From Alphaproteobacteria bacterium UBA6324 (GTDB lineage: Bacteria > Pseudomonadota > Alphaproteobacteria > CAAGCB01 > CAG-977), in the NCBI GenBank assembly GCA_002439085.1, contig DJSW01000012.1:30408-94407 (forward strand): 64,000 nt of DNA, in the 5' to 3' direction. The position numbers and the translations under genes were made by a program. Below the pieces are notes generated by a model, which saw only the letters and a program-made list of their open reading frames with translations, did no database searches and had not been told where the DNA came from. Below, one piece after another: positions 44,491 to 53,925 of the stretch (the first letter of the stretch is position 1; every line of letters begins with the position of its first letter).

Positions 44491-45946
44491 TTGATTTCTT
44501 TTCCCTGCGCCACGCCAGCGGCAGCAACAGGACGAAAACGGTCATATATTCCAAACGTCCCAGCATCATATCGCCGGCCAACAGCCATTTCGCGGCGTCG
44601 GGCAGGTTGTAAAATCCGCCTTGCGCGCCGACGACGGAACCGAACGCCACGCCCGTGTTTCCCAATCCGGACAGCGTTGCCGTGATCGCGGTGGTGAAAT
44701 CCAGCCCGATCAGCGACAATAGCAGGACGGACACCAGAAACGACAGCAGGAAAATCACCATGAAAACAAACACGCCGGAGGAAATTTCTTCGGTCAGCGG
44801 TTTGCCGTTATATTTGGCGATGAATATGCCGTGCGGCAGAATTTTGCGGCGCAGGTACTGCATGGATGCCAGATACATGATGTTGAAACGGAAAATCTTG
44901 ATCCCGCCCGATGTCGATCCGCTGCACGCGCCGATCGGCAGCAGGAACGTGAAAAACATGACGGCGAAATTCCCCCAGCTTTCGATGTCGCTGTTTAAAA
45001 AACCGGACGACGTGACGATCGAAATGAAGCTGAACGCCGCGTAGCGCAGGCTGTCGATCAGGGGAACCTGACGCGTCGTCATCAAATACAATGTCAAAAT
45101 GAACGTGCCGGTCAGGAAAAAGTAAACGTACGTCCGGATCTGCAGGTCTTCGCGCACATAACGGGCGTTGCGTTTGAACAGGAAATACGAAACCAGCAAA
45201 GGCATTCCGCACACGAACATGAAAAACGTCAAAATCCATTGCGATGCGACGGGCAGTTCCATTGCGGACGACGCGCGCGGGGCGAACCCGCCCGTCGGAA
45301 CGGTCGTCATGCTGTATGCCGCGGATTCAAACGCGTCCAATCCGGAAACGTACAGCGCCGCCGCGCATAAAACGGTCAGCAGGGTATATACGATCATGAT
45401 CGTTTTGATGATTTGCGACGTTTTCGGCATGGTCTTGTCCGATTTGTCGGACGATTCCGTCGCGTACAGTTGCATCCCGCCGATTCGCAATAAAGGCAGG
45501 ATGCCCAGCGCGATGACGATGATCCCGACGCCGCCGAACCATTGCAGCATCGCCCGCCACAACAATATGCCCTTTGGCGCGGCGGACAGGTCTTTGATCA
45601 CCGTCGCGCCCATGGTTGTCAGGCCTGACATGGCTTCAAAAAAGGAATCCGTGTATCCCAGCGGGGCGGGGGAAAAGAAAAACGGCAGGGCGGAAAACGC
45701 GCAGACCAGCAGCCACACCAGCGACGTTGTCAAATACATTTCGCGCACGGTCAGCTTTTCATACTTGTCGTAAAAGGTCGCGACAAACAGCGCGCCGAAA
45801 AATGATGTGACAACGGCCGCCTGCCAAAACGCGCGCGCCGAAACACCGTCGCCGGCGGAATGATCCACAATCGCCGGAATGATCATGGTCAGTCCGAACA
45901 CGATCAAAATGCACCCCGACACGAAAAAGGTGATGCCCGCCCGCAT
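44471..45946 (-). CDS. trkH: TrkH-family potassium uptake protein
   Basis: A 491-residue inner-membrane K+ translocation subunit with four pore repeats. Selectivity loops are visible: SGLTTMGATV, TTVPTGGFAPR, SIVTSSGFLNS and SGLGNTGVAFG, each with the conserved Gly. GACSGSTSGGIK, typical of TrkH, is present. The regulatory subunit gene trkA is not in the window. It is the last gene of the uvrD-prmA-pepP-trkH minus-strand operon, 9 bases after pepP. Confidence 0.96.
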   Translation of the reverse strand: MRAGITFFVSGCILIVFGLTMIIPAIVDHSAGDGVSARAFWQAAVVTSFFGALFVATFYDKYEKLTVREMYLTTSLVWLLVCAFSALPFFFSPAPLGYTDSFFEAMSGLTTMGATVIKDLSAAPKGILLWRAMLQWFGGVGIIVIALGILPLLRIGGMQLYATESSDKSDKTMPKTSQIIKTIMIVYTLLTVLCAAALYVSGLDAFESAAYSMTTVPTGGFAPRASSAMELPVASQWILTFFMFVCGMPLLVSYFLFKRNARYVREDLQIRTYVYFFLTGTFILTLYLMTTRQVPLIDSLRYAAFSFISIVTSSGFLNSDIESWGNFAVMFFTFLLPIGACSGSTSGGIKIFRFNIMYLASMQYLRRKILPHGIFIAKYNGKPLTEEISSGVFVFMVIFLLSFLVSVLLLSLIGLDFTTAITATLSGLGNTGVAFGSVVGAQGGFYNLPDAAKWLLAGDMMLGRLEYMTVFVLLLPLAWRREKKSISPPAF

Positions 45947-45955
45947 GGAAAACCC

Positions 45956-47731
45956 TTACAGCGGCGCGCAGGCCGCGGCCAGCCATTCGGCCGTCTGCGG
46001 ATCGACCAGCGGCGAAATGATGCGGCGGATGCGGGCGTGATACCCGTCCAGCCACGCTTTTTCTCGCGGGGTCAGCTGCGTTTTGTCGATCAGCCGCCGG
46101 TCGAACGGGGCAAGGCTGAGCGTCGAAAGCCCCAGCGTTTTCATTTCCGATCCTTCGGTCGGGGGCAGGGGTTCGACCATGACGACGTTTTCCAAACGGA
46201 TGCCGAACGCGTCGGGTTTGTAATACCCCGGTTCGTTGGAAATCAGCATCCCCGGCATCAGCGCGATCCGGCCGCCGCCGCGCGAAATCCGCTGCGGGCC
46301 TTCGTGCACCGACAGATAGCTACCGACGCCGTGTCCCGTCCCGTGGGCGAAATCGACGCCGTCGCGCCACAAAAACTGGCGCGCCAGAATGTCCAGCTGC
46401 GATCCGGTCGTCCCTTCGGGAAAGGCGATCGTCGCAATGGCGATGTGGCCTTTTAAAACTTGCGTGAACCGTTTCTTTTCCAACGCGGAAACGTTGCCGA
46501 CGGCGATTGTGCGCGTGATGTCCGTCGTGCCGTCCAGATATTGCGCCCCCGTGTCGATTAAAAACATCGCGTCGCGCCGGATCGGAGAATCATTCTTGCC
46601 GCCCGTGTGATAATGGATGTAGGCGGCGTTTTTGCCCGACGCCGCGATGGTCGCGAAGCTTTCGCCGCGGTACAGCGGGTTATCCCGACGGAATTCGTCG
46701 ATTTTACGCACGGCGTCCGTTTCGGTCAACCGGCCGGTCGGCGCTTCTTTGTCGAACCAGCACAGGAAACGGCACATGGCGATGCCGTCTTTGACATGGG
46801 CGTTGACCGCGCCGTCGCGTTCCGTGATGTTTTTGCAGGCTTTGCGGATCAGGCACGGGTCTTCTTTGGCGTGGACGGTCGCCCCCGCGGCGGACAGGCG
46901 TTCGTAAATCCACGCGGGCGACAAGGCCATGTCCAGCTGGACGCGCGCCTTTTGTATGCCCAAAGCGTCCAGCGTGACGCCCAGCAGGTCGGGCGATTTC
47001 GTTTCCACCAGTTTGCTGAGGTGCGGGCGCAGGTCGTCCGTGATTTTCGCCGGATCAACGAACCAATCCAGCGCGCCGTTTTTATACAGAACGGCAAACG
47101 ATTGAACGACCGGAATGAACGGAATGTCGCGGCCGCGCACGTTCAGCAGCCACGCGATGGATTCGGGCGCCGTCAAAACCAGCGCGTCATCCTGATCGAC
47201 GCCCAGCGCCGCCGTCACGTCCGCGATTTTGGCCGTGCTGTCTGCTCCGGTGTATTTTTCGGGCAGGAAAACGGCTCTGTCCGGCGTCGAAACCGGCCTG
47301 TCCGTCCACATCGCGTCGATCGGGTTATAGGGCAGGGGAACGATTTTCGCGCCGTTTTTCGCACAGGCGGCCGCCAGTTTTCTGACCTCGTCCGGCGTGT
47401 GCAGCCACGAATCGTACCCGATGCGCGCCCCGTTCGGCAAAGCGGCAAACAGCCAATCCCCCGCGCGGGCGTCGGGCGTTTGGATCACGGTGATTTTCTT
47501 TTCGTCCGTTTCCTTTTGCGCCTGCAGGGTATAGCGGCCGTCCACGAACAGAAAAGCGCGATCCAGCAAAACGACGGCTTCGCCGGCCGATCCCGAAAAT
47601 CCCGTCAGCCATTCCAAACGCCGCGCGTTTGCGGCGACGTATTCGCCTTGGTATTCGTCGGCCGTCGGAACCAGCAGTCCGAAAAAGCCGTTTGTCAGCA
47701 TCCATTCCCTCAGGGCGGTCAGTTTGTCCAT
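45956..47731 (-). CDS. pepP: Xaa-Pro aminopeptidase (M24B), long form
   Basis: A 591-residue cytosolic metallopeptidase removing N-terminal residues before proline. Two creatinase-like N-terminal domains precede the M24 domain. Metal ligands are seen in FLIDTGAQYLDGTTDIT (two Asp), HGTGHGVGS (His), SNEPGYY (Glu) and ENVV (Glu). The length is like the eukaryotic-type APP1 forms rather than the roughly 440-residue E. coli PepP, and includes the C-terminal extension. It lies 15 bases after prmA and 9 before trkH. Confidence 0.94.
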   Translation of the reverse strand: MDKLTALREWMLTNGFFGLLVPTADEYQGEYVAANARRLEWLTGFSGSAGEAVVLLDRAFLFVDGRYTLQAQKETDEKKITVIQTPDARAGDWLFAALPNGARIGYDSWLHTPDEVRKLAAACAKNGAKIVPLPYNPIDAMWTDRPVSTPDRAVFLPEKYTGADSTAKIADVTAALGVDQDDALVLTAPESIAWLLNVRGRDIPFIPVVQSFAVLYKNGALDWFVDPAKITDDLRPHLSKLVETKSPDLLGVTLDALGIQKARVQLDMALSPAWIYERLSAAGATVHAKEDPCLIRKACKNITERDGAVNAHVKDGIAMCRFLCWFDKEAPTGRLTETDAVRKIDEFRRDNPLYRGESFATIAASGKNAAYIHYHTGGKNDSPIRRDAMFLIDTGAQYLDGTTDITRTIAVGNVSALEKKRFTQVLKGHIAIATIAFPEGTTGSQLDILARQFLWRDGVDFAHGTGHGVGSYLSVHEGPQRISRGGGRIALMPGMLISNEPGYYKPDAFGIRLENVVMVEPLPPTEGSEMKTLGLSTLSLAPFDRRLIDKTQLTPREKAWLDGYHARIRRIISPLVDPQTAEWLAAACAPL

Positions 47732-47746
47732 GGTTGTTTCCTTTTG

Positions 47747-48637
47747 TTATCGGCCGACGATCAGCGTGCTCCAGCCTTCCAAGCGATAGCGTTTTTTCAA
47801 ATTCAGCCCGACGCGGCGGTGCGCGTCCAGAACCCACGCTTCCTGCCGGTACAGCATCCCCGACAGAACCGCCAGCCCGTCGGGGGCGAGGACGGAGGCC
47901 AGATCCTTGGCCATCAGGGTCAGCGGGCGCGCCAGAATGTTTGAAAACACCAGATCATAGGGGGCTTTCGACCGGATGATCAGCGGTTTGTACCCGTTGC
48001 CGGCGTAGGCGGTGATATAGCGCGACAGGTGGTTGATTTTGGCGTTTTCCTTTGTCACACGGACGGATTCGGGGTCGATGTCCGCCGCAACGATGTTCGT
48101 ATGGAACGTTAATGCCGCCGCCAGCCCCAGAATGCCGGAACCGCATCCCATGTCCAAAATTTTGCGCGGGCGTTTGAAACGCGAAATCTCCTCCATTGCC
48201 ATCAGGCACCCTTTGGTCGTGAAATGCTCGCCCGATCCGAACGCCGTCGCCGCGTCGATTTTCAGGGACAGTTTTGTTTTCGGCGGCTGTTCTTTGATAT
48301 GGGAACCGTAAATGTAATACCGGCCGACCGACACGGGGGTGAAGCTGATCAAGCTTTCGCGCAGCCAATCTCTTTGCGCCAATTCGGTCAGTTGATACGC
48401 GGGCAGTTTGACGCCCGCCGCCGTCGCCGCCAGAGAAAGCGACGCGTCCAGCAGCGCTTCGTCGGGGCGGTTTTCAAAAATGGCGTCCAGCTTCCATTTT
48501 CCTTTGTCCGCGCCGGTTTCGATTTCCGACGCCAGCAGAGCCGTGTCGCCCCCGTCCAGCGCGCGTTCAAAAAAGGGAACCGCGTCGGCGGGAAGTGTGA
48601 ATGAAATTTGCCAGTTGCTTGCGGGTTGAGTGTCCAT
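47747..48637 (-). CDS. prmA: Ribosomal protein L11 methyltransferase
   Basis: A 296-residue SAM-dependent enzyme that trimethylates L11. The SAM motif I is DMGCGSGILGLAA, the acidic motif II ADIDPESV and the product-side motif FSNILARPL, typical of PrmA. A family N-terminal substrate-binding domain (about 1-100) is present. The start codon overlaps the uvrD stop codon in TAATG, so translation is coupled. Confidence 0.93.
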   Translation of the reverse strand: MDTQPASNWQISFTLPADAVPFFERALDGGDTALLASEIETGADKGKWKLDAIFENRPDEALLDASLSLAATAAGVKLPAYQLTELAQRDWLRESLISFTPVSVGRYYIYGSHIKEQPPKTKLSLKIDAATAFGSGEHFTTKGCLMAMEEISRFKRPRKILDMGCGSGILGLAAALTFHTNIVAADIDPESVRVTKENAKINHLSRYITAYAGNGYKPLIIRSKAPYDLVFSNILARPLTLMAKDLASVLAPDGLAVLSGMLYRQEAWVLDAHRRVGLNLKKRYRLEGWSTLIVGR

Positions 48638-50937
48638 TACGCTTTGTCCAAATAGTCAGCCATGATTTTTTTCGTTGTGCCGTCCTCGAACACGACTTCG
48701 GTCGAACTGCCGTTGGCGGCGATGACTTGCCCGTATCCGTACCGTTCGTGGTAAACCGCCGTTCCGACGGGAAAGACGGGTTTGTTCACGGCGCCGAAAC
48801 AGGACGTCCTTTTTTCCTTTTTATAAAAATAACCGCCGTTTGTATAGTCTTTGTTGTATCCGCCGTACCGGCTTTTCCGGTTATAGCCGTCATAATCGTC
48901 GTCAACCGCGTCGTAACCGTCGAAACCGAAACGGCCGGAACCGGACGAACGGCCGTACCCGCCCGCGTTTCCGTAGCCGTAAGAAGCACCGTATCCGTTT
49001 GAAATCGTTGTCATTTCCTTGTTTTCATTCGGAATTTCGTCGATAAAGCGGGACGGCAGGTTGTTTTGATACGATCCGTACATGAACCGCGATCCGGCAA
49101 AGCTGATATAGACGTGTTTGCGCGCGCGCGTGATGCCGACATAGGCCAGCCGGCGTTCCTCTTCCAACGCTTTGCCGCCGTTTTCGTCCAGCGATTTTTT
49201 GTTGGGGAAGATTCCCTCTTCCCACCCCGGCAGGAAAACCGTGTCGAATTCCAACCCTTTGGCGGCGTGCAGGGTCATGACGGAAACGTGTTCGCCCGTC
49301 GATGCCGTCGCGTCGTTGTCCATGACCAGACTGACGTATTCCAGATACTGGCCGAAATTTTCGTATTTCGTTTTGAATTCGCCGGTCAGTTCCTGCAGGT
49401 TTTCGATTCTGCCTTGCGATTCGGGCGTTTTGTCGGCGCGGCGCATATCCATATACCCGCTTTGTTCCAGCATCAGCCGCAACATTTCGTCGCAAGGGGT
49501 GTCCGCCGCTTTCGCCCGCCATTCGTCGTAAAGGGCGAACAGCTTCTCCAGCCCCGTTTTCGCCGTGCCGCGAATCGCGTTGCGCGCCAGCATCTCTTCG
49601 GCGGATTCGTACAGGGACAGGCGGTGTTCGCGCGCGTATTCCCGCAGGTTTTGCAACGCCGTGTCGCCGACGCCGCGCCGCGGTTTGTTCACGACGCGGG
49701 TGAACGCCATGTCGTCCTTTTTTTGTCCCAACAGGCGGATGTAAGCCGTCGCGTCGCGGATTTCCTCGCGTTCGTAAAACCGCATTCCGCCGATGACCTT
49801 GTACGATATGCCGTATTGCAGCAGGTTGTCTTCGATCGCGCGCATTTGCGCCGTCGCGCGCACCAAAACCGCCATGTTCGATAACGACGTGCCGCGCCGC
49901 TGCTCGCGTTCGATCCGGTCGCAGATTTTTTCCGCTTCGTCGTCGCCGTTCCAAACGCCCGTGACGCTGATCTTTTCCCCCATGTCCGATTCACGGCCGG
50001 GGGCGGGGTGCAAAGTCTTGCCCAGCCGGTCGCGGTTGTGCGCGATCAATCCGGACGCGCCCGCCAGAATGTGCGCGGTCGAACGGTAATTGCTTTCCAA
50101 CCGGATGACGGCGGCGTTCGGAAAATCCTGTTCAAACCGCAAAATGTTGCCAATTTCCGCGCCGCGCCACGAATAAATCGACTGGTCGTCGTCCCCGACG
50201 CAACAAATGTTGTTGTGTCCCGCCGCCAACAGACGCAGCCACAGGTATTGCGCGACGTTGGTGTCCTGATATTCGTCCACCAGAATGTATTTGAACTGCT
50301 GGCGCAGGGCTTTCAACACTTCGGGATGCGCGTTGAACAGTTCCAGACAGTACAGCAGCAGGTCGCCGAAATCGACGGCGTTCATCGTTTTCAACCGTTC
50401 CTGATACGCCGCGTACAGCCGTTTGACCAGCGGCGATGTGCCGAACGGGGCTTGTTCGGTTTTATCAAACGAAATCCCCTGATCTTTCAGCCGCTGAATC
50501 TGGTTTAAAACCGACAGGGGCGGCGTGTTTTTCAAATCGACGCGTTCGTCCGCCATGATCTGTTTCAACAGCCGTTCCTGATCCGACGCGTCCAAAACCG
50601 TAAAGCCCGACGACAGCCCGACCTTTTCCGGATGGTTGCGCAATATCCGCAGCCCGATGCGGTGAAACGTTCCCAACCACAGGCGGTTGGCGTCTTCGCC
50701 GATCATGGCGGCCAGCCTGTCCTGCATTTCATTGGCGGCTTTGTTCGTGAACGTGACGGCCAGACATTGAAACGGCAGGGCTTTGCCCGTTTGAATGATA
50801 TAGGCCAGACGCGCGGTCAACACCGTCGTTTTTCCCGTTCCCGCCCCCGACAAAACCAAAACGGGGCCGTCGGTCGTTTCGACGGCTTGGCGTTGTTCGG
50901 GGTTCAGACGGCTGAAATCAAAATCGGATTGAGTCAT
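48637..50937 (-). CDS. uvrD: UvrD/PcrA-type DNA helicase with a Gly/Tyr-rich linker
   Basis: A 766-residue 3'-5' superfamily 1 helicase. The start at 50937 follows GGAAGCG; the frame is open 21 codons further. Motifs: SGAGTGKTT (I), FTNKAANEM (Ia), VDEYQDTN (II), GDDDQSIYSWRGA (III), SNYRST (IV), MTLHAAKGLEFD (V), YVGITRAR (VI). After the motor (about 640) comes a strikingly Gly/Tyr/Asn/Arg-rich stretch (about 645-705), then the C-terminal Tudor-like domain (VFPVGTAVYHERYGYGQV). Likely roles are mismatch and excision repair and removal of proteins from DNA. First gene of the minus-strand operon. Confidence 0.95.
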   Translation of the reverse strand: MTQSDFDFSRLNPEQRQAVETTDGPVLVLSGAGTGKTTVLTARLAYIIQTGKALPFQCLAVTFTNKAANEMQDRLAAMIGEDANRLWLGTFHRIGLRILRNHPEKVGLSSGFTVLDASDQERLLKQIMADERVDLKNTPPLSVLNQIQRLKDQGISFDKTEQAPFGTSPLVKRLYAAYQERLKTMNAVDFGDLLLYCLELFNAHPEVLKALRQQFKYILVDEYQDTNVAQYLWLRLLAAGHNNICCVGDDDQSIYSWRGAEIGNILRFEQDFPNAAVIRLESNYRSTAHILAGASGLIAHNRDRLGKTLHPAPGRESDMGEKISVTGVWNGDDEAEKICDRIEREQRRGTSLSNMAVLVRATAQMRAIEDNLLQYGISYKVIGGMRFYEREEIRDATAYIRLLGQKKDDMAFTRVVNKPRRGVGDTALQNLREYAREHRLSLYESAEEMLARNAIRGTAKTGLEKLFALYDEWRAKAADTPCDEMLRLMLEQSGYMDMRRADKTPESQGRIENLQELTGEFKTKYENFGQYLEYVSLVMDNDATASTGEHVSVMTLHAAKGLEFDTVFLPGWEEGIFPNKKSLDENGGKALEEERRLAYVGITRARKHVYISFAGSRFMYGSYQNNLPSRFIDEIPNENKEMTTISNGYGASYGYGNAGGYGRSSGSGRFGFDGYDAVDDDYDGYNRKSRYGGYNKDYTNGGYFYKKEKRTSCFGAVNKPVFPVGTAVYHERYGYGQVIAANGSSTEVVFEDGTTKKIMADYLDKA

Positions 50938-51071
50938 TTTCGGTTCGCTTCCTTTCCTGTCGTTTTTGTACCCTGAAACCGTCAACGGTTGCAAGAACAA
51001 AAACGGTACGGCGGCGAAATGGAAAACCGGCGGCGCAAACGGCCGCCGGCGTATGGAAAATCAAAGGAAAT

Positions 51072-53720
51072 TCAGCGCGTCAACCCTTTCAGAAATTTGG
51101 CGATTTTGCTGATGTTCACCTTGCGGCCGTTCTTTCCCTGAACGTTGATGCCCGTGCGGTCAACGGAAACGGTCACGTTCGATTGCGCCGCGTTGCCCGA
51201 GCTGATCCGGATTTCGTTTTTGTCGCGCGAAACGGTGACCGTCCGGCCGGATTCCGTCGTTCTGGACACTTTGACGGATTCCTGACGCGTGTCGTAGTCA
51301 ACCGTTGTGCGTCCGCCGTTTTGACCGGCGCGCGCGATGCGCCCCTGCAACCCGACTTTGCCGTCGCGGGTGGCGGTGACTTCTTGGAAGGAATCGCCGT
51401 TTTGGTGCATGACGGTTGCGCCGGAATGGTTGGTGTTAACGGCAGTATGCGAACCGTCGGTATGGTGGATGTCGCCGTGCGCGGTTTGCGCTCCGGCGTC
51501 AAATCCGGCGTTGCGGATTTCGTTGCTACCGACCTTGACGCGTTCGGCCGTTCCCTTGACATTGAAGCCGTCCGAACCGTGGGACACTTCGACGCCCGCG
51601 GTGTCGTTGCTGTTGCGCAATCCGACGCGTTCGCCGGAGCTGTCGCGCGCCAGAACGGCGTGGTTTCCGGATTGGTTGTCGGTGACGACGACGGTGGCGG
51701 ACGCGTTTTCGGTGTCGTAATGAACGTGGTTGACGGTCGCGCCGGCTTTGGTCGGGTCGATTTCCGTTTTAATCGTCCCGTTCATCGAAAACTTGCCGTC
51801 GCGTGTTACAACCGCTTCGTTGAACGTGTCGCCCTTTTGGTGCATGACGGTCGCGCCGGAATGGTTGGTGTTGACGGCGGTGTGCGAACCGTTGGCGTGG
51901 TGGATGTCGCCATGCGCTGTTTGCGCTCCGGCGTCAAATCCGGCGTTGCGGATTTCGTTGCTGCCGACCTTGACGCGTTCGGCCGTTCCTTTGACGTTGA
52001 AGCCGTCCGAACCGTGGGACACTTCGACGCCCGCGGTGTCGTTGCTGTTGCGCAATCCGACGCGTTCGCCGGAGCTGTCGCGCGCCAAAACGGCGTGGTT
52101 GCCGGATTGGTTGTCGGTGACAACGACGGTGGCGGACGCGTTTTCGGTGTCGTAATGAACGTGGTTGACGGTCGTTCCGGCCTTGGTCGGGTCGATTTCC
52201 GTTTTAATCGTCCCGTTCATCGAAAACTTGCCGTCGTTCGTGATCACGGTTTCATTAAAGGAATCCCCGTTCTGCACGACGTTGGTTGTTCCCGACGCGT
52301 TGACGTTTGTAAAAGTGAACCCGTTTTCGCCGATTTCCATATTGTCCGACGTTCCGGCGCCCAGATTGAACGAACCGGATTGCAAAACGGTGGAATCGGC
52401 CGGAATGGCCTGTTCCATGTCGGGAACGAAATTTTGCGCCGGCGTGTTGAAAACGTGCGCGGATGAAGAATGAATCGTTTCGATGACGTTTTCGACGCCG
52501 TCCTTGACCGATCCGAACGTGTCGGAAACGCAGTTGTTGACCATTTCCGCTACTTCGTCGTTGGCATAGGCCGCCGTGACCGAAACGGCCAGCAATCCGG
52601 CGGCGGCGAGACCGACGCGCAGGGCGGTCTGTTTGTTGACGCCGTTCTTTTTAATGTCTTTCAGGCTGGTTTTCAAATTGGCGGAGTTCTTGACCGCGCT
52701 TAACGCGATGCCGACGGCGCGCATCCCTGGAATGACGCGGACGGTGTTTTGGCTGATCTCCAACAATTTTTTACGCCCGTCGGCGGACGAAATGAAATTC
52801 CAAAACCGGCCGCCCTTGTCGGGATGTTCCTGTTTGAATTTGGCGTAATCCTTGCGCATCGCGTTGATGCCGGCGACGGCTTTGAACGCGGAAAAGGCGG
52901 GGCCCAGCGACAGCGCGGCCGCCGTGTTGCCGACCAGCTTCGCCGCCATGTAGGATTTCGGATATTTTTGTTTGAACAAATCGTTCAGGCCGTTGACGCG
53001 TTTGACAAAAGGCGAATCCTTGACCCGTTTTTCAACCCGATCGGAAAAGCTTTTCAATTCCGCCATGGCAAACGACAAAGTCGCGCCCTTTGCGGCGTCG
53101 CGATCCGCCCGCGTGTCGGGCAGGTTGAACCGGCCGGCGATTTCGTCCGTTTTTCCTTCGCGCACCATGCGGGAAATTTCCGCGATGTCGGACAGGGCGT
53201 GTTCGTGATAGGCGCCGTCCGCCTCGTTTCCGTTTTTGCCGTGCGCGTCAAAATAGCGGGCGGTGTAGTATTTCACCCGCAACTCGGCGGCGGTTTCCTC
53301 TTTGATCTTTAAAAAATTGCTCAGCGTTTTCGGCGTGTCCGCGTATTCGTCGGCGGCCATGCGCTTCGCGGCCGTCAAAATGGCGACGCGGTCGAAATCG
53401 GAGGGATTCTTTTCATTTTTTTCAGCGGCGGCGATCAGCGCGGCGAACGTTTTGTGATGCGCGACAAAATTGTCCAGCTGGCGTTCGGGGGATTTCGTCA
53501 CGTCGGAATTGATGTCGTCGGCGAATTGTTCGCGAACTTTGTCCAGCACCTCTTCCGCGGATTTCGCTTCAAAGCCGCCGTTTTCGGACGGATTCAGGCA
53601 TTTCGACATGATCAGTTCGCGCAAAGACGCCGGCATCCGGTCGAACGGCAGATCCAGCTGTTCGGCGGGAATGTAATAGTTCGTTTGCAGAAAATCCCTG
53701 ATATATGAAGGTAAATCCAT
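51072..53720 (-). CDS. Large repeat-containing membrane-anchored protein, unknown function
   Basis: An 882-residue protein that I do not recognise. Residues 1 to about 360 are charged and helical with no signal peptide. A hydrophobic segment (about 363-385, ending AAYAND) follows. The rest is rich in Asn, Thr, Gly and His, including two 145-residue repeats (about 484-628 and 629-773) that are almost identical in protein and DNA, then a divergent third copy (NGDSFQEVTATRDGK) and a beta-rich end with a basic tail. Predicted topology: cytoplasmic N-domain and exported beta-rich C-domain, or all cytoplasmic. It is a single gene; rmlA lies on the other side of a 205-base gap. Confidence 0.85.
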   Translation of the reverse strand: MDLPSYIRDFLQTNYYIPAEQLDLPFDRMPASLRELIMSKCLNPSENGGFEAKSAEEVLDKVREQFADDINSDVTKSPERQLDNFVAHHKTFAALIAAAEKNEKNPSDFDRVAILTAAKRMAADEYADTPKTLSNFLKIKEETAAELRVKYYTARYFDAHGKNGNEADGAYHEHALSDIAEISRMVREGKTDEIAGRFNLPDTRADRDAAKGATLSFAMAELKSFSDRVEKRVKDSPFVKRVNGLNDLFKQKYPKSYMAAKLVGNTAAALSLGPAFSAFKAVAGINAMRKDYAKFKQEHPDKGGRFWNFISSADGRKKLLEISQNTVRVIPGMRAVGIALSAVKNSANLKTSLKDIKKNGVNKQTALRVGLAAAGLLAVSVTAAYANDEVAEMVNNCVSDTFGSVKDGVENVIETIHSSSAHVFNTPAQNFVPDMEQAIPADSTVLQSGSFNLGAGTSDNMEIGENGFTFTNVNASGTTNVVQNGDSFNETVITNDGKFSMNGTIKTEIDPTKAGTTVNHVHYDTENASATVVVTDNQSGNHAVLARDSSGERVGLRNSNDTAGVEVSHGSDGFNVKGTAERVKVGSNEIRNAGFDAGAQTAHGDIHHANGSHTAVNTNHSGATVMHQKGDTFNEAVVTRDGKFSMNGTIKTEIDPTKAGATVNHVHYDTENASATVVVTDNQSGNHAVLARDSSGERVGLRNSNDTAGVEVSHGSDGFNVKGTAERVKVGSNEIRNAGFDAGAQTAHGDIHHTDGSHTAVNTNHSGATVMHQNGDSFQEVTATRDGKVGLQGRIARAGQNGGRTTVDYDTRQESVKVSRTTESGRTVTVSRDKNEIRISSGNAAQSNVTVSVDRTGINVQGKNGRKVNISKIAKFLKGLTR
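51402..52271 (-). repeat. Two direct 435-bp repeats inside the repeat-protein gene
   Basis: Copies at 51837-52271 and 51402-51836 encode 145-residue units. In a 60-base stretch compared directly (51661-51720 against 52096-52155) only two bases differ, so the duplication is recent or kept uniform by recombination. Confidence 0.95.
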
Positions 53721-53925
53721 GACGCCCTCTTTTATAAAAAGACTCCTATTGACAGAATATCAGAAAAATTTGTCGAAACAATCCTTTTTTTACAAAAACG
53801 GCGGCACGGCGGATGTTTCGCGGACGGCGGGGCAAAAAACGCGTCCGGTGCAGAAAAGGTTTTTTTTTCAACCGTCTTTATGCTAGGGTGTTTAAAAATC
53901 GTTTTTTCTTAAGGAGTTTTTTCGG
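53721..53925. other. Intergenic region between the repeat protein and rmlA
   Basis: Contains AT-rich sequence at both ends fit for divergent promoters. A TATGCT box at 53879-53884 lies before rmlA, but I see no convincing -35. AAGGAG at 53910 is the rmlA ribosome site. Confidence 0.4.
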
